From positions 98,329-119,318 of the forward strand of contig ML976729.1 of NCBI GenBank assembly GCA_010015655.1: 20,990 bases of DNA. The letters are read 5' to 3'. This DNA is from Bimuria novae-zelandiae CBS 107.79 (Eukaryota > Ascomycota > Dothideomycetes > Pleosporales > Didymosphaeriaceae). The translations under genes were made by a program, and so were the position numbers. The notes beneath the pieces are model-generated. The model was not told where the DNA came from and did not search any database. It saw nothing but the letters and a program-made list of their open reading frames with translations. Positions 8,880 through 19,262 of this stretch are shown here, piece by piece. Every line of letters begins with the position of its first letter. Positions within the stretch are counted from its first letter, which is position 1.

Positions 8880-10925
8880 ATAGCAGGACTAAGCACCACC
8901 CTGGCAGCTAAGCCCGCTGCCCTAGCCCTAACAGCCCGAATCCAGGACCAAAACCCTGTGGAAGTTGTAACCAAACAAGCAGCTCAGATCTCTCAGCTCC
9001 AAGAAATCATCAACGAGATGGGCGAGAAGATGAGTAAGTGGGAGGATGCGAAGCATCAACTAAAGGTCCCGAAGCTAGAACCCTACACTAAAAAGGGTCA
9101 CCCAGGAACGTTCCTGACGCAGATAGAACTATTTAACCATTATAACCTAGGGAGGTTTAAGATAGAATAAGATAAGATCTTAGTCGCTTGCATAAACATG
9201 CAGGATAAGGTAGCTATATAGGCCTAACTAATAATTAATAATTTCCTTAAGTATAGCGAGCTTAAGAAATGCAAATTAGAAGCTATAAAGGAAGCCTTTA
9301 AAAGTTAGAAGTCCTTTCGCAAGGCTATAAGAAGAATATTTAGCACGATTAATAAAAAACACTAGGCAAAGATACGCCTTTAATAACTCTAACAAGAAAG
9401 GTTGGCAATACTCTACACACTAGAGTTTAAGTAGATTACAGCAGAACTAAAGGGATAGGGAGAAGCCCTACTTATAATCGCCTATTATAACGGGCTAAAA
9501 GAATTAGTTAAGGACGAACTAGTACACTAGGCAAAGGTAGACGATTTAGACGAACTTATAAATAACGCTATTATCACGGACAACCGCCTCTTCGAGCGAA
9601 AACTAGAGAAGCAACATAGCAGCTAAATATCCTCTAAGAGGGACTCGGGAAATCGACCTGTAGCTAGGGACCAAGACGGAGATATTATTATAACTAATAA
9701 AGCCCGCTGGCACAAGAAACAGGCGAATAAGGGTAAAAGGCCCTAAAAGTCTTATTAGCGAAAGGATGGACTTTCGCCTAAGGAACGTGAATAAAGGTTT
9801 AAAAATAAGGCATGCTTACGTTGTGGAGAGCAAGGACACTTTACTAAGGACTATAAAAAGCGGAAAACTAAAATTAATATAACTAACCTCGTTTAAGTAG
9901 TAATAGCCACTCTCACACCAGCGGTAATAAACGAAGTGGATCTTACATAAGAGATCCTAGAATTAGCTAAATAGCAGGAGGAATAAATAGTCTTCTAGGA
10001 ACACTAGATCTATTAGCAGCTCGCTAATAATGTCTATTAAATATATAATAGTAAGTTACACTACTTATCACGATATAAAGCAAAGGTCACCGTGCAAGAA
10101 CCGCACGTATAGGACGTCTATTAGCTTGCTAAGAAACTATAAGGCCCACTAGAATAGTACCTACGTTAGGTAATGGCACTTAAGCAACACGATTACGCTA
10201 AATAGTAGCAATGCACGCGTAAAGGATGCCGTTAGCATTCTAAGGCCTAAGTCTAGACCGCATATATTCTAAGGGACTCTAAGCATTATTGCTTAAAGAA
10301 GAACTAGTGTAATGTACTTAATAACTACCATAAGCATTTTCCTGTATACTAGACAAAGCACCACAAGTAGAATAGGTAGCATATATGCTTTAAGGATAAC
10401 TGCGAACTGCACTAATAGCAGAAATTCGAGACAAGATGGTTTCCTCAGGGCCTAGATCCCCGCGACCTTAACACGACAATAGGGGACACCCGACTAAGAG
10501 AGGACGAAGACTATATAAAGCTTACTTAAGATTAATGTAACCTATAGTGCTTAGCGCACCTAAGCCTTTAAGAAGAAGTAGCCTTAGCACAGGAAGGTTT
10601 AAAGTATAACGCCTTATTAAACTACGAATACCTTACCCTAAGATATACCTGGCACGGAATGCCCGGAGTATACGAATCCGACAGGATCCGAGAATCCTAC
10701 ACTGTATACCAGCAACGATATACGTGGCATAAGGTATAGAAAGTCTCTACGCTATCTAAGGTCCAAGGCTGGATCGAAGAAGCTAACGCCAGTTAGCCTA
10801 AAATCTTAGATAATAAATCCAACGATTTAAAAAACTAGGCTATTACTAGGCAACAAGCCACACTAGTAATAGTGCGATTATTATGGCTTATCAAGTAGAC
10901 ACTCGCCGAGTCGAGAAACGCTTAA
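8880..10925 (+). pseudogene. gypsy Gag, RIP-inactivated, long with second Cys/His region
   Basis: The frame probably began at 8880, now ATA where an ATG would stand (TpG to TpA). Its first 96 codons are undamaged, with a coiled-coil-like segment QISQLQEIINEMGEKMSKW. Many TAG/TAA stops follow. A zinc knuckle CLRCGEQGHFTKDY lies at 9813-9854; the last Cys of CX2CX4HX4C is Tyr (TAT 9852-9854), a G-to-A change. Unlike a short Gag, the same frame continues about 350 codons past the knuckle through a Cys/His-rich stretch (10212-10420) with CX4C pairs followed by His (CTRKGCRH, CFKDNCELH) and then RWFPQ. Gag binds RNA and builds the particle. The frame ends near 10896-10925 and overlaps the start of pol, which is in the -1 register. 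Confidence 0.82.
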
Positions 10926-13900
10926 TTAAGAATATTACGGTACACGGGTGCCGTGTACAAGCACTAATCAACCTAGGGGCAAACGCGTGTCTAATATCCC
11001 TAGGAGTAGTTAAAAAATACGATATACTATATTAGAATAAGAAAACACCACTGTAAATAAGACTCGCGGACGGGACCTGATCGCAAGAATACGGTAACGG
11101 TTAGTTATAATTAGAAACCGCACCGGTACAGGTTAACATTAAGGGCCTAGAAAGCCAACACATATTTACTATCGCGGAGATGGGTGACATTAAGGCTATT
11201 ATTAGATATAAATGGCTCGAACGACATAATCCGGAGATAAACTGGATATCTAGGACGATCCTACCCAGGAAAAAGCCGACGATGACTCCGGATGAGCCTC
11301 GGCAATAGGAGAAACTTTAGGAACCTTAGGCAAGGAAGAAGTACAATATATTTACGATATAAAAGATATTAATTTATAAAATAAATTAAGTTATACGACG
11401 ACACCTAAAACAGGTGCGTTATATATAGGTACGATTAGCTAAAATAGTTAACAAGAACCCTAGTCTACCGATAGAATATAAGGAATTCGCAGACTTGTTC
11501 GAGGAACATAACAAGATAGTCTTACCTAAACACTAAGAGTAGGATTACGAGATACCACTAGTAGAGGGAGCCAAGTTACGGCTAGAGCGCCTAAGGCCTC
11601 TCACACAAAACTAGAAAAGAGAGTTAAAAGAGCTGTTGGAGAAGAATCTCTGCTTAGGGAAATGGTGGCCTAGTTAGAGTCCTGTGGCCTTCCCAATACT
11701 CTTTATACTAAAGAAAGACGGCAGACTTCGGCTCTGTGTGGACTATAGGCAGCTAAACGCCTTAATAATTAAGAACTAATACCCTCTACCCCTAATTACG
11801 GAGCTTATGGATCGACTCCGCGGAGCTAAGTGGTTCACGAAATTCAACATCTAGGACGGATTCTATTAAATACAAATCGCTAGAGGACACGAATGGAAAA
11901 CCGCCTTTCGTACACAATATAGTCTTTTTAAGTACACGGTTATACTGATGGGCCTAATAAACGCCCCAGTAACCTTTTAGGAACTTATAAACCGAGTTCT
12001 ACACGAATACTTAGACGTATTCTACACAGCGTATCTGGATAATGTGCTAATCTATTCGAGCGGTTCCTTAAAGGAACACAAAGAGCACGTTTAAAAGGTA
12101 CTTTAGAAACTATAAGAGCACAGGCTACTCTTACACCTAAAGAAATACGAGTTTCACGTCACGGAAACGGAGTACCTAGGATTCGTGATATCCCGAGAGG
12201 GCGTTAAGATAGATCCGAAGAAGATCGCGATAATAGAAGAATAGCTACTACTAGAATTAGTAAAGGATATCTAGTCTTTCTTAGGCTTCACTAACTTCTA
12301 TTGTAAATTTATTAGGAACTACTCTAAGACAACTGCTCCGCTGACCGAGCTTACGAAGATTAGTAAATGGCGACTATTATAAAAGGAGGAACGGGAGGCT
12401 TTTAAGAAGCTAAAGCGCCTGTTTCTAACCGCGCTATTACTATAGATGTATGACCCCGAACGGCAATATCGCATCTACACCGACGCATCGGACTACGCGC
12501 TAGGAGCTGTACTCCTATAAGAATATAACGATAAGAAATAGAGACTAGTATTCTACTATTTAAGGAAGTTCTTAGGAGCAGAACTTAACTACGAGATCCA
12601 TAATAAGGAACTCTTAGTAATCGTGGATTGCTTTAAGCAATGGGAAGCACAGCTTAAGGGAGCTAGATACTAGGTAGAAGTATTTTTTAATTACTTAAAT
12701 CTCACTCGCTTCATAATAACGAAGAAGCTTAATCGAAGACAGGCTAGATAGTCTAAATAACTAGCAGAATACGACTTTTAAATTACCCACCTAGCAGGGA
12801 GTGCTAACAGAGCGGTAGACGCACTTAGCCGACGCTCCGACCTTATAGAAAAAGAAGGTAGTCTAGACCATAACGCCATTCTTATAAAAGCAAGGGATAG
12901 AACCCTGCGCTATAACAAAACACAACTCGCGCCAACATTGGATGCGCGACGTGTGGACTTCACCTATCACGGACCACCTGTGGACAGCGCCCAGGACTAC
13001 GCCGGGCTCACGGACGAAGATCGGCACGCATACGATCTCCAAGAAACCATGAAATCACCCACAAAGGACCACAGGAACAGGGTCAGAATACATAAACAAG
13101 TAGCACCGCTGCTAATCAGAATGCTACATAAAGATAAGGACTAGGGACACCCGGGAATCGCGGAAATAACGCGTAGGATCGCGAATAAATACGCTATTCT
13201 TAGGTTGCGACTGTTGGTACAGAAGGTTATCGGCAACTGTTTGGCATGTTACTAAAACAAGCCTAAGAGACATAAGCCCTACAGCCTTTTGCAGCCACTG
13301 CAACCACCCCCACGACTATAGTCTAGTGTGACTATAGACTTTATTATAAAGCTACTAGCATTATTAGCACTAGAGAATAAACGCCTATACGATTTAATCT
13401 TAGTTATAGTTAATTAACTTACTAAGGAATCAAGATTTATACTAATTTAAGAGGCCATGCTAGCTAAAGAACTTACTTATGTAGTAGAACAAGAACTTGT
13501 TGCACAAGTTAGACGACTAGACAAGTTTATTACTAATAAAGTAAGAATATTTATATCTTCGTACTAGACCACGTTTATAGCAAAATTAGGGATAAAATAT
13601 AAGCTCACGACGAGCTTCCACCCCCAAACAGACAGATAAACCGAACGAACGAACTAATCCTTAGAATAGTACCTCTAGATATATGTGAACAAGCTTTAAG
13701 ACAACTAGGTTGAGCTGTTACCAACAGCCCAGTTAGCATACAACAGCGCAAAATCGGCAACCACAGGGCACTCGCCCTACTACGCCAACTATAGATGTAA
13801 ACTAATAGCTTACCGGGATCCACTAGACATCGAAAGCGTCGCGAAGAACGCAACTAAAAAAGTAGAACTTATATAAAAATTATATAAAATATTACGTAAA

Positions 13901-14410
13901 AATATCGCCTAGTAGAACTTGCGAATAGCAAGAAGCGTAAATAAGAAAAGGATTAAGGGACTAACCTTTAAGGAGGGGGATAGAGTTCTTCTCTTATAAA
14001 AAAAACCTTAAAACGACATGACTAAGCAAGAAACTAGATAACCTTTAAAAAGGACTATTCGAAATCTAAGAGGTTAGAGGCCTAGTTAATTTTAAACTAC
14101 GGTTACCTATAGACACACGCATACACCCAGTTTTCTATAAATTATTACTAGAACTAGTACTACTAGACGCCGAACTAAAAACACAACTCAAACTCGAGGA
14201 CGAGGAATATAAGGTCGAAGCAATTAAAGACTTATAGAAAATTAGACGTTAGTACAAGTACCTGGTGAAATAGGAAGGATGGCTGGAGAGCTACAACATA
14301 TAAGAACTAGTAAGGAACCTTACTAACTGCGAAGACGCTCTAGCGAGGTTCCACTAGGAATACCTAAAGAAGCCTAGGAGATAGAGGTCTTAGGTTTATT
14401 AGGATTAAAG
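10883..14410 (+). pseudogene. gypsy Pol: protease, RT, RNase H, integrase, chromodomain; inactivated
   Basis: ATG 10883 opens MAYQVDTRRVEKR in the -1 register relative to Gag, so expression by -1 frameshift or reinitiation is possible. Protease: ALINLGANACLI, with Asn (10970-10972) where LIDSGA-type sites have catalytic Asp. [14 protein letters not shown], then YLDNVLIYS (12032-12043), where the family has YLDD. RNase H: IYTDASDYALGAVL (Asp 12482). Integrase: a GHPG..CLAC zinc-binding region (about 13146-13254), first Asp intact (13337-13339), second replaced by Asn (13535-13537), Glu intact (13643-13645), spacing DD35E. A chromodomain with YKYLVK, EGWLESYN and LVRNLTNCEDAL occupies about 14205-14356, one base out of register; a single-base indel therefore lies between about 13985 and 14030. 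All three Asp-to-Asn changes are G-to-A. Codons 12938-13144 are clean. Stops elsewhere are many. Confidence 0.92.
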
Positions 14411-14472
14411 GGCGGAGGGTAAACGGCCTAGTTAAGGGCAAAGGTACTAGGTATAAGGCCCCCCTTTAGCTA

Positions 14473-14862
14473 TATAACGTCCTAGTCTAACTCTTCTAGC
14501 CCCTTAAGGCGTTTAATCTCCTTAATAAATTTTATTAAGTTAGTAAGGAGCTTCTCCTTACGCTTCTTAAGTAAATATTTCTACTTTATTAATCTCTTCC
14601 TTTTCGCTTAGGTAGCCTAGAGGGCTACTATAGCTAACTCTTCTTTAGTAGCTGTTGCCTCCTCTAAACGCTTAAGCCTGTTTACCTCAGAATTAATTCG
14701 GGAGAAGTTTAGAACCGTAGGTTCTAGTAATTTACACTTTGCGACGCTATTTTTATAGTAATTACTATACTATGCCTAAAGAGATAATAGCTTACAGGTT
14801 AAGCTCTTCTTTGCGCAATACTTGTAGGACACTATAGCAATCTAACTAATTAAGTTTATTTA
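14473..14862 (-). pseudogene. Antisense frame with Zn2Cys6-like cluster and Lys/Glu-rich tail
   Basis: Between pol and the 3' LTR the antisense strand holds a frame kept in register for at least 114 codons (14826 to 14484), with stops only of the RIP kind (TAG/TAA). Its start shows the spacing C-X2-C-X6-C-X8-C-X2-C-X7-C of a fungal Zn2Cys6 binuclear cluster. Positions 1 (14824-14826), 4 (14767-14769) and 5 (14758-14760) are now Tyr (TAC/TAT, from TGC/TGT by G-to-A); positions 2 (14815-14817), 3 (14794-14796) and 6 (14734-14736) remain Cys. A charged helical tail follows: INSEVNRLKRLEEATATKEE, then a run of Lys/Arg, and RLKGLEELD. The tail resembles small Zn-cluster plus coiled-coil hypothetical proteins I recall as abundant in repeat-rich fungal genomes. 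The start codon is unclear; ATA at 14833-14835 may be a mutated ATG. Function unknown; a DNA-binding accessory protein is an inference. Confidence 0.6.
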
Positions 14863-14924
14863 ATCTCTAACGGAATAATAATAGAGGGTACTCTAAGAGG
14901 ATATTGGCTACTGCATGAGGACAT

Positions 14925-14945
14925 GCAGAGGAGGGAGGAGGATAG
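14925..14945 (+). other. gypsy polypurine tract
   Basis: A run of G and A (core GAGGAGGGAGGAGGATAG) directly precedes TGTTACGG, the start of the 3' LTR. This is the standard plus-strand primer position. Confidence 0.85.
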
Positions 14946-15390
14946 TGTTACGGACCAGAAGTCGACGGTGGGACGACAGGCCTTATGACGACAACTAGGC
15001 CCCACCTTTGACTTACGTAATGTCCTAGGCTGTCCCAGGCGCCAAGACTATGGGATGTTATGGGACCACGTGACCCAGGGTCACGTGACGTCCCAGGAAA
15101 TCCCATGGGATCCCACAAGGTTAGGATATGGGATACCATGGGACTCTATAGGACAAGGAGGATATATATACAGGATGGTTTCCTTTATACGCTCCTTGTA
15201 GTTAACTAAAATATCTTCTGTGCGAGTACCTTCTCCTATACAGACTAATAGTTATCTTATTCGCTATAAGATTAGATTATTTAACCGCGCTTAATTGTCG
15301 CATCAACTCGTACCATTGAATAACCCGTGAGACGCCTTATTACCTTACCGCCCTAACCTGGATCGGACCAAGCGAGTGCACCTCATAACA
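14946..15390 (+). repeat. gypsy 3' LTR (445 bp)
   Basis: Aligns end to end with the 5' LTR and ends CCTCATAACA with the canonical CA. It is flanked by the polypurine tract and the second GGACC. This copy keeps more C and G than the 5' copy towards its 3' end, but is the more mutated one at some sites, so RIP hit the two copies independently. Confidence 0.96.
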
Positions 15391-15395
15391 GGACC
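15391..15395. repeat. gypsy target-site duplication GGACC, right copy
   Basis: Second copy of the 5-bp duplication; pogo transposase coding resumes directly after it in register. Confidence 0.95.
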
Positions 15396-16955
15396 TATAC
15401 CTCTAAAGTATAAAATAATAGACTACTTAACTCCACACAGGAGAAGTAGCTTATAAAATATATAAATAACTTTTATAAATATAGACTACTTTCTTTTTAA
15501 CTTATAATACGAAATTTTGCGTCCTAAATAGCCTAAAAACTATATAGTAAAAACTAAGTTAATTACTTTATTACCTAATATAGCGGCGAGATTATCTTAT
15601 ACTAGGTATTAAGCTTTAATTATAATTACTTTAAAGCTAATTTTACTTTTAAGTATACGCTATACTTTAAGCTTCTTAAGCGTAAAATTAAGTAATATAA
15701 AAGTAAGAGTTAATATGTATATAATATAGATAAGAAAGGGTTTTTAATTAGACTACTATTTAAAACTAAGCGCGTGTTTACACGCAGTATATATAAGTTA
15801 AAAAAGCTAAAGTATATTATATAAAATAGTAATTAGGAGTAAATTACTATAATAGCTTATATTTACGCTAATAGCTCTACGCTTTCGCCAGCGCTAATTT
15901 ATTAAATTATTAGTAGTAATATCTAGAATATATAGCTATAGGATTTTAAGGTATTAAAACATTAGGCTTTTTTCACAGCCTCACCCACTAGATAGACGAG
16001 TAACGATATAGGGCTAGCATGGCTTAAGCAGGTGTTCGATCGCGAGACAAAGGCAAAGGCGCGCTCATCTTGGCGGCTCCTAATACTAGATGGCCACGGA
16101 TCGCATATTACCATGGATTTCATACAGTACTGCGACGAGAACAAGATCCTCCTAGCTGTGTATCCGCCTCACAGTACTCATACGCTCCAGCCGCTTGACG
16201 TTGTTATGTTTTCTCCGCTTGCAGCCTCGTACAAAGCAGAGCTTGCAGCACTTATAGATAGAGGCCAAGGCCTTACATCTATTATAAAACGCGACTTCTT
16301 TACACTCTTCTATACTGCCTAGTCCTCCTCCTTCAAGAATACTACGCTCGTACGCAAAGCTTTTAAAGCAACTAGTATTAGCCTATTTAACCCTAACGCG
16401 ATACTTAAGCGCTTTAAACTACTACTAAAAAGCTTATAACCTAGCTTAAGTAGCTTCTCGTTATTAGTACTTAGCGCGTTAGATTAAAGAAAGATTAAAT
16501 AGTTACTCTAGCAAGTAGTAGATAATTTATAAGATTTAAATATAAAAAAGCTTAGCTATATAATTTATATAATTTTAGTAAAGAATACGCTGCTAGAATA
16601 TAAGAATAATTAACTTAAAGAGGCTTTAACTAATAAGTAGAAGCATAGGCAGCGTAGTAAGGTGCTACTACTTAAAGTACTACCTAAATATAATAGTAAA
16701 GTAGTCTTTTAGTTACTTTAAAAAGTAAGTAACGCGTAGCTATAGTAAGAGTAAAAAGACTAGGATAAGTAGCTTATATAATACTAAAAAAGCTTAGCTA
16801 TAAGGCTTAGAGAAGAGAAGAAGGCTAATAAAGCTTAAATACTTAAAAAATATTATCTTAATAAAGCTATTATAAAAGAAAAGCGTAAGCGTAAGGTAGC
16901 TAAAAAAGCTACTACTTATAAAGAGAAGCGTATAGCCTAGTAGCTTAAAACTTAA

Positions 16956-17246
16956 CTTTAATCTAACCTTAAAATATTTTAAAAAGGTAAGAAAAAGAAC
17001 TTTTAGTTTTCTTTAATAGTAGATTTTTTAATAGCTATTTAGGATCCTATTAAAGTAAAAAATAAGAATTTACTAACGTTTTACTTTAGTTATATAATAC
17101 GCCACCCTAAATAGCTTCTTATATAATCTAAATAAGCTAAATTAATATAATTACTACAAATATTATTACTCTTTAAAATCTTATTATTATATCTATTATG
17201 TGTGGCTTAAGAGCCTCAAAACGACTTGAGTGTACATCATGATTTT
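16956..17246 (+). other. pogo 3' untranslated region, AT-rich
   Basis: RIP-damaged AT-rich sequence between the transposase tail and the right inverted repeat. No independent gene is visible. Confidence 0.6.
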
Positions 17247-17287
17247 CGGGCGCCAGGTGGGGACGTGCGCCAGGCGGTGAGCGACTC
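17247..17287 (-). repeat. pogo right terminal inverted repeat (41 bp)
   Basis: Exact reverse complement of 8186-8226, followed by the second TA (17288-17289). Confidence 0.95.
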
Positions 17288-17289
17288 TA
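17288..17289. repeat. TA target-site duplication, right copy
   Basis: Partner of TA 8184-8185. Confidence 0.9.
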
Positions 17290-17800
17290 CCCTATCAGGA
17301 AAGGCGCGGATTCCCCTACCTCCCCAACATTCGAACACCACCATAGACACATACGTTACGCCGAATGGGCCGACGGGGCGATGTCATCGGCTTGCAAATA
17401 AATTCTTGCAAGAGAGTTTTCCCAGCGCTGGTCTCTCCTACGTCTTAACGGGGGCTGCCCGTGATCCCGATGATGCCTAGGTGCCCAGGTGCGGTTGCCA
17501 AGTGTACCACGTCCAGGTTTTACAACGTGTACACTACTATCGCAGCCCTTATTTCGCTGCGTTGCTTTAACCCATATGTGAATGGTTATCATTCACAAGA
17601 GTGCTCCACTACTTGATACCCTAAATGTATGTAGCACCGTTCCTTCTGAGGTGTCGAATTTTGGATTCAATATGACGCCATACCCACTACGAGCGGCACG
17701 GAGCAGCGCAGACTTGAAAAGAAGCACTTCAACTAAAAACAAACTTCTGTGAGTCATTCGGCCTCTCTGTTTCGAGTCATAGTGCACGGCAGCCATACAA
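17290..17800. other. Intergenic DNA upstream of the monooxygenase gene
   Basis: Base composition is normal, without RIP damage. Short open frames exist on both strands but none has a recognisable motif. It must hold the promoter of the downstream gene; I see no clear TATA box. Confidence 0.5.
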
Positions 17801-19262
17801 ATGGCACCAAGGTATTCCAGTGTAGCAGTCATCGGCGCCGGTCCATCAGGCATTTCCGCTATCAAGGCCCTGTCGGAGGAAAATATATTTGACAGAGTTC
17901 ATTTGTTTGAGCGAAGAGAAAGAGCGGGAGGAACGTGGCTGTACGATGAGGACCCCGAACCTTTCTCGCCGTCGCCGACCCAGCCGGAGTACCAGCCTCC
18001 TGTGCAGCTACCAGCATCCACACTGCCACTGCCCGAGCATTTGACCTCACGCACTGGGATATATCCAGCTTTGGTCAGTAATGTCGGCGCAGAAGTGATG
18101 TCATTCACCTACAAGCCCTTCCCGGTCGACAACTCCGCTGTTTCTGTCCATCGGTATGGTCCATTCAACCCAACGCGACCTTGGCAGACAATAGCAAAAT
18201 ATATCGAAGAGGTTGCAGAGCCATTCACGCATCTGATATCCTTATATACGCATGTCGAACGCATGCGGAAAGTTGGCGCGAAGTGGGTGATTACACTTCG
18301 CAAAACAGATCACAAGTTCAAAGGAGAGCAGAGGGACTTTTGGTGGCAGGAGTCGTTTGACGCGGTCATAGTCGCGACAGGACACTACAGTGTTGCACAT
18401 GTGCCGAACATATCGGGACTACCAGCAACGTGGCGAGCTTTGCCTGACGCATTCGAACACTCAAAAGCATATAGGCTGCCGGACCGATACGTTAGCAAGG
18501 TCAGCAAATGTGCAAACCTGCTGCATTATCTCATTCACAAGCATCCAGAAAGTCGTCGTAGTCGGCGGTAATCTCTCCGCTTCGGACACCGTCTCCGAGC
18601 TGTACGATATCGTCTCGGGTCCCCTCTACGTATCCCAGCGCGGCCACAACAACGAAATGGACGGAGCCTGGAATCTTCCCAACGTTCTTATTAAACCACA
18701 GATCAGCCACATCTCTGCCAGCCTCACATCCGGCGTCAAAGTCCGATTCGCAGACGGTTCAGAGGTCGACAACGTGGACAAGGTGCATTTTGCTACCGGC
18801 TACCAGCTCTCTTACCCTTTTCTAGATCCAAACCCGGTAACACCAAGTGGTCGCATGGCTGCCTTTTACCAACACATTTTCAACATTGCCGATCCTTCAC
18901 TCGCTGTTGTGGGTCAAGTCAAATCAGCAATCTCCTTACGCGTTTACGAGTACCAGGCGGTCGCTGTGGCTCGCTGTTTTGCGGGTCGTGGCGGCGGTTT
19001 ACCTTCATCAAAAGAACAGGATGAGTGGGAAGTGAATCGATTGCAGTACAAAGGACCGACAGCTTCGTTCCACGAAATCAAACCGGACTACGGAGAGTAC
19101 TTCGAGTCCCTGAGGAAGATAGCTGGGAAAGAGGGAGGGGAGTTGCCAGAGTGGCAGGACGATTGGGCGCTGAAAGGATTCGCGGTGTTCCAGTTGAAAG
19201 CTGAGTGGTGGAAGAGATTGAAGGAGGAGGAACGCAAGAATCGGATCAGCGCCAAGTTGTAG
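17801..19262 (+). CDS. Flavin-containing monooxygenase, two exons
   Basis: Exon 1 is 17801-18499 and exon 2 is 18549-19262 (stop TAG), giving about 470 residues, usual for fungal FMO-like enzymes. ATG 17801 has A at -3. The FAD-binding Rossmann motif is VAVIGAGPSG (glycines at residues 12, 14 and 17), followed by HLFERRERAGGTW. VIVATGHYSVAHVP and HSKAYRLP cover the FMO/NADPH-linker region, VVVVGGNLSASD (about 235-246) the second Rossmann motif, and VHFATGYQLSYPF the C-terminal ATG motif. Such enzymes use FAD and NADPH to add one oxygen atom to N, S or carbonyl substrates; the substrate is unknown. The intron is GTCAGC..CCAG, 49 nt; an alternative donor GTTAGC at 18491 (58 nt) also keeps frame and would remove three residues. 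No premature stop and normal codon use, in contrast to the repeats. No pathway partner is in the window. Confidence 0.88.
18500..18548 (+). other. Spliceosomal intron of the monooxygenase gene
   Basis: Inferred because the exon 1 frame hits a stop at 18569 while the second Rossmann motif starts in another frame at 18549. Joining GTCAGC donor to CCAG acceptor restores one frame. A donor at 18491 is the alternative. Confidence 0.75.

Larger units (their letters stand above)
8412..15390 (+). mobile_element. Ty3/gypsy chromovirus, complete, 6979 bp, RIP-inactivated
   Basis: Two 445-bp LTRs flank gag and pol, with a polypurine tract before the 3' LTR and a 5-bp duplication outside. Protease, reverse transcriptase, RNase H, integrase and chromodomain occur in that order, so this is a chromovirus of the Tf1/sushi type. 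About twenty differences separate the LTRs, all transitions as far as I can see by eye, which points to RIP and not to ordinary ageing. The element lies inside the pogo transposase gene. An unusual antisense frame occupies the 3' region. Confidence 0.96.
8274..16955 (+). pseudogene. Fot1/pogo (DDE1) transposase, split by gypsy and RIP-damaged
   Basis: ATG at 8274 opens MAGIKAALKALNLLEL, an N-terminal helix-turn-helix region typical of Fot1/pogo transposases. The frame runs to codon ACC at 8409-8411, where the gypsy element begins. It resumes at 15396 directly after the second GGACC, in register, with RLLNSTQEK and later a degraded NFAS block. First catalytic Asp: GAT 15729-15731 in YNIDKKGFLI. 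Second: 16089-16091 in LDGHGSH. Third: 16197-16199 in LQPLDVVMF. Spacing of the last two is 35 residues, the DD35D signature, and all three Asp are intact. A Lys-rich tail continues to about 16955. Numerous TAG/TAA stops flank the clean block at 15960-16322, so no full transposase is possible. The original stop codon cannot be told from RIP stops near 16938-16955. Confidence 0.9.
8186..17287 (+). mobile_element. Fot1/pogo DNA transposon, 2118 bp plus a nested gypsy insertion
   Basis: Bounded by perfect 41-bp inverted repeats and a TA duplication. The window length of the element is 9102 bp; subtracting the 6979-bp chromovirus and one 5-bp duplication leaves 2118 bp, a normal size for a fungal Fot1/pogo element. 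The transposase frame is cut by the gypsy insert and resumes in register after it. The ends and the central catalytic block are hardly mutated, while the rest is heavily RIP-damaged. Confidence 0.95.

Noticed and set aside
13605..13853. 82-codon minus-strand frame
   Set aside because: Antisense shadow of the gypsy integrase C-terminal region, which has the family's FHPQTD motif on the plus strand.
14948..15139. 63-codon minus-strand frame in the 3' LTR
   Set aside because: It lies in the LTR promoter region and is explained by the ATGGGA/TCCCA-rich array, not by protein coding.
17226..17480. 84-codon plus-strand frame across the pogo right end
   Set aside because: It runs through the terminal inverted repeat into flanking DNA, so it did not exist before the insertion.
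17356..17865. Two minus-strand frames upstream of the monooxygenase
   Set aside because: No recognisable motif, and one overlaps the monooxygenase start on the opposite strand.
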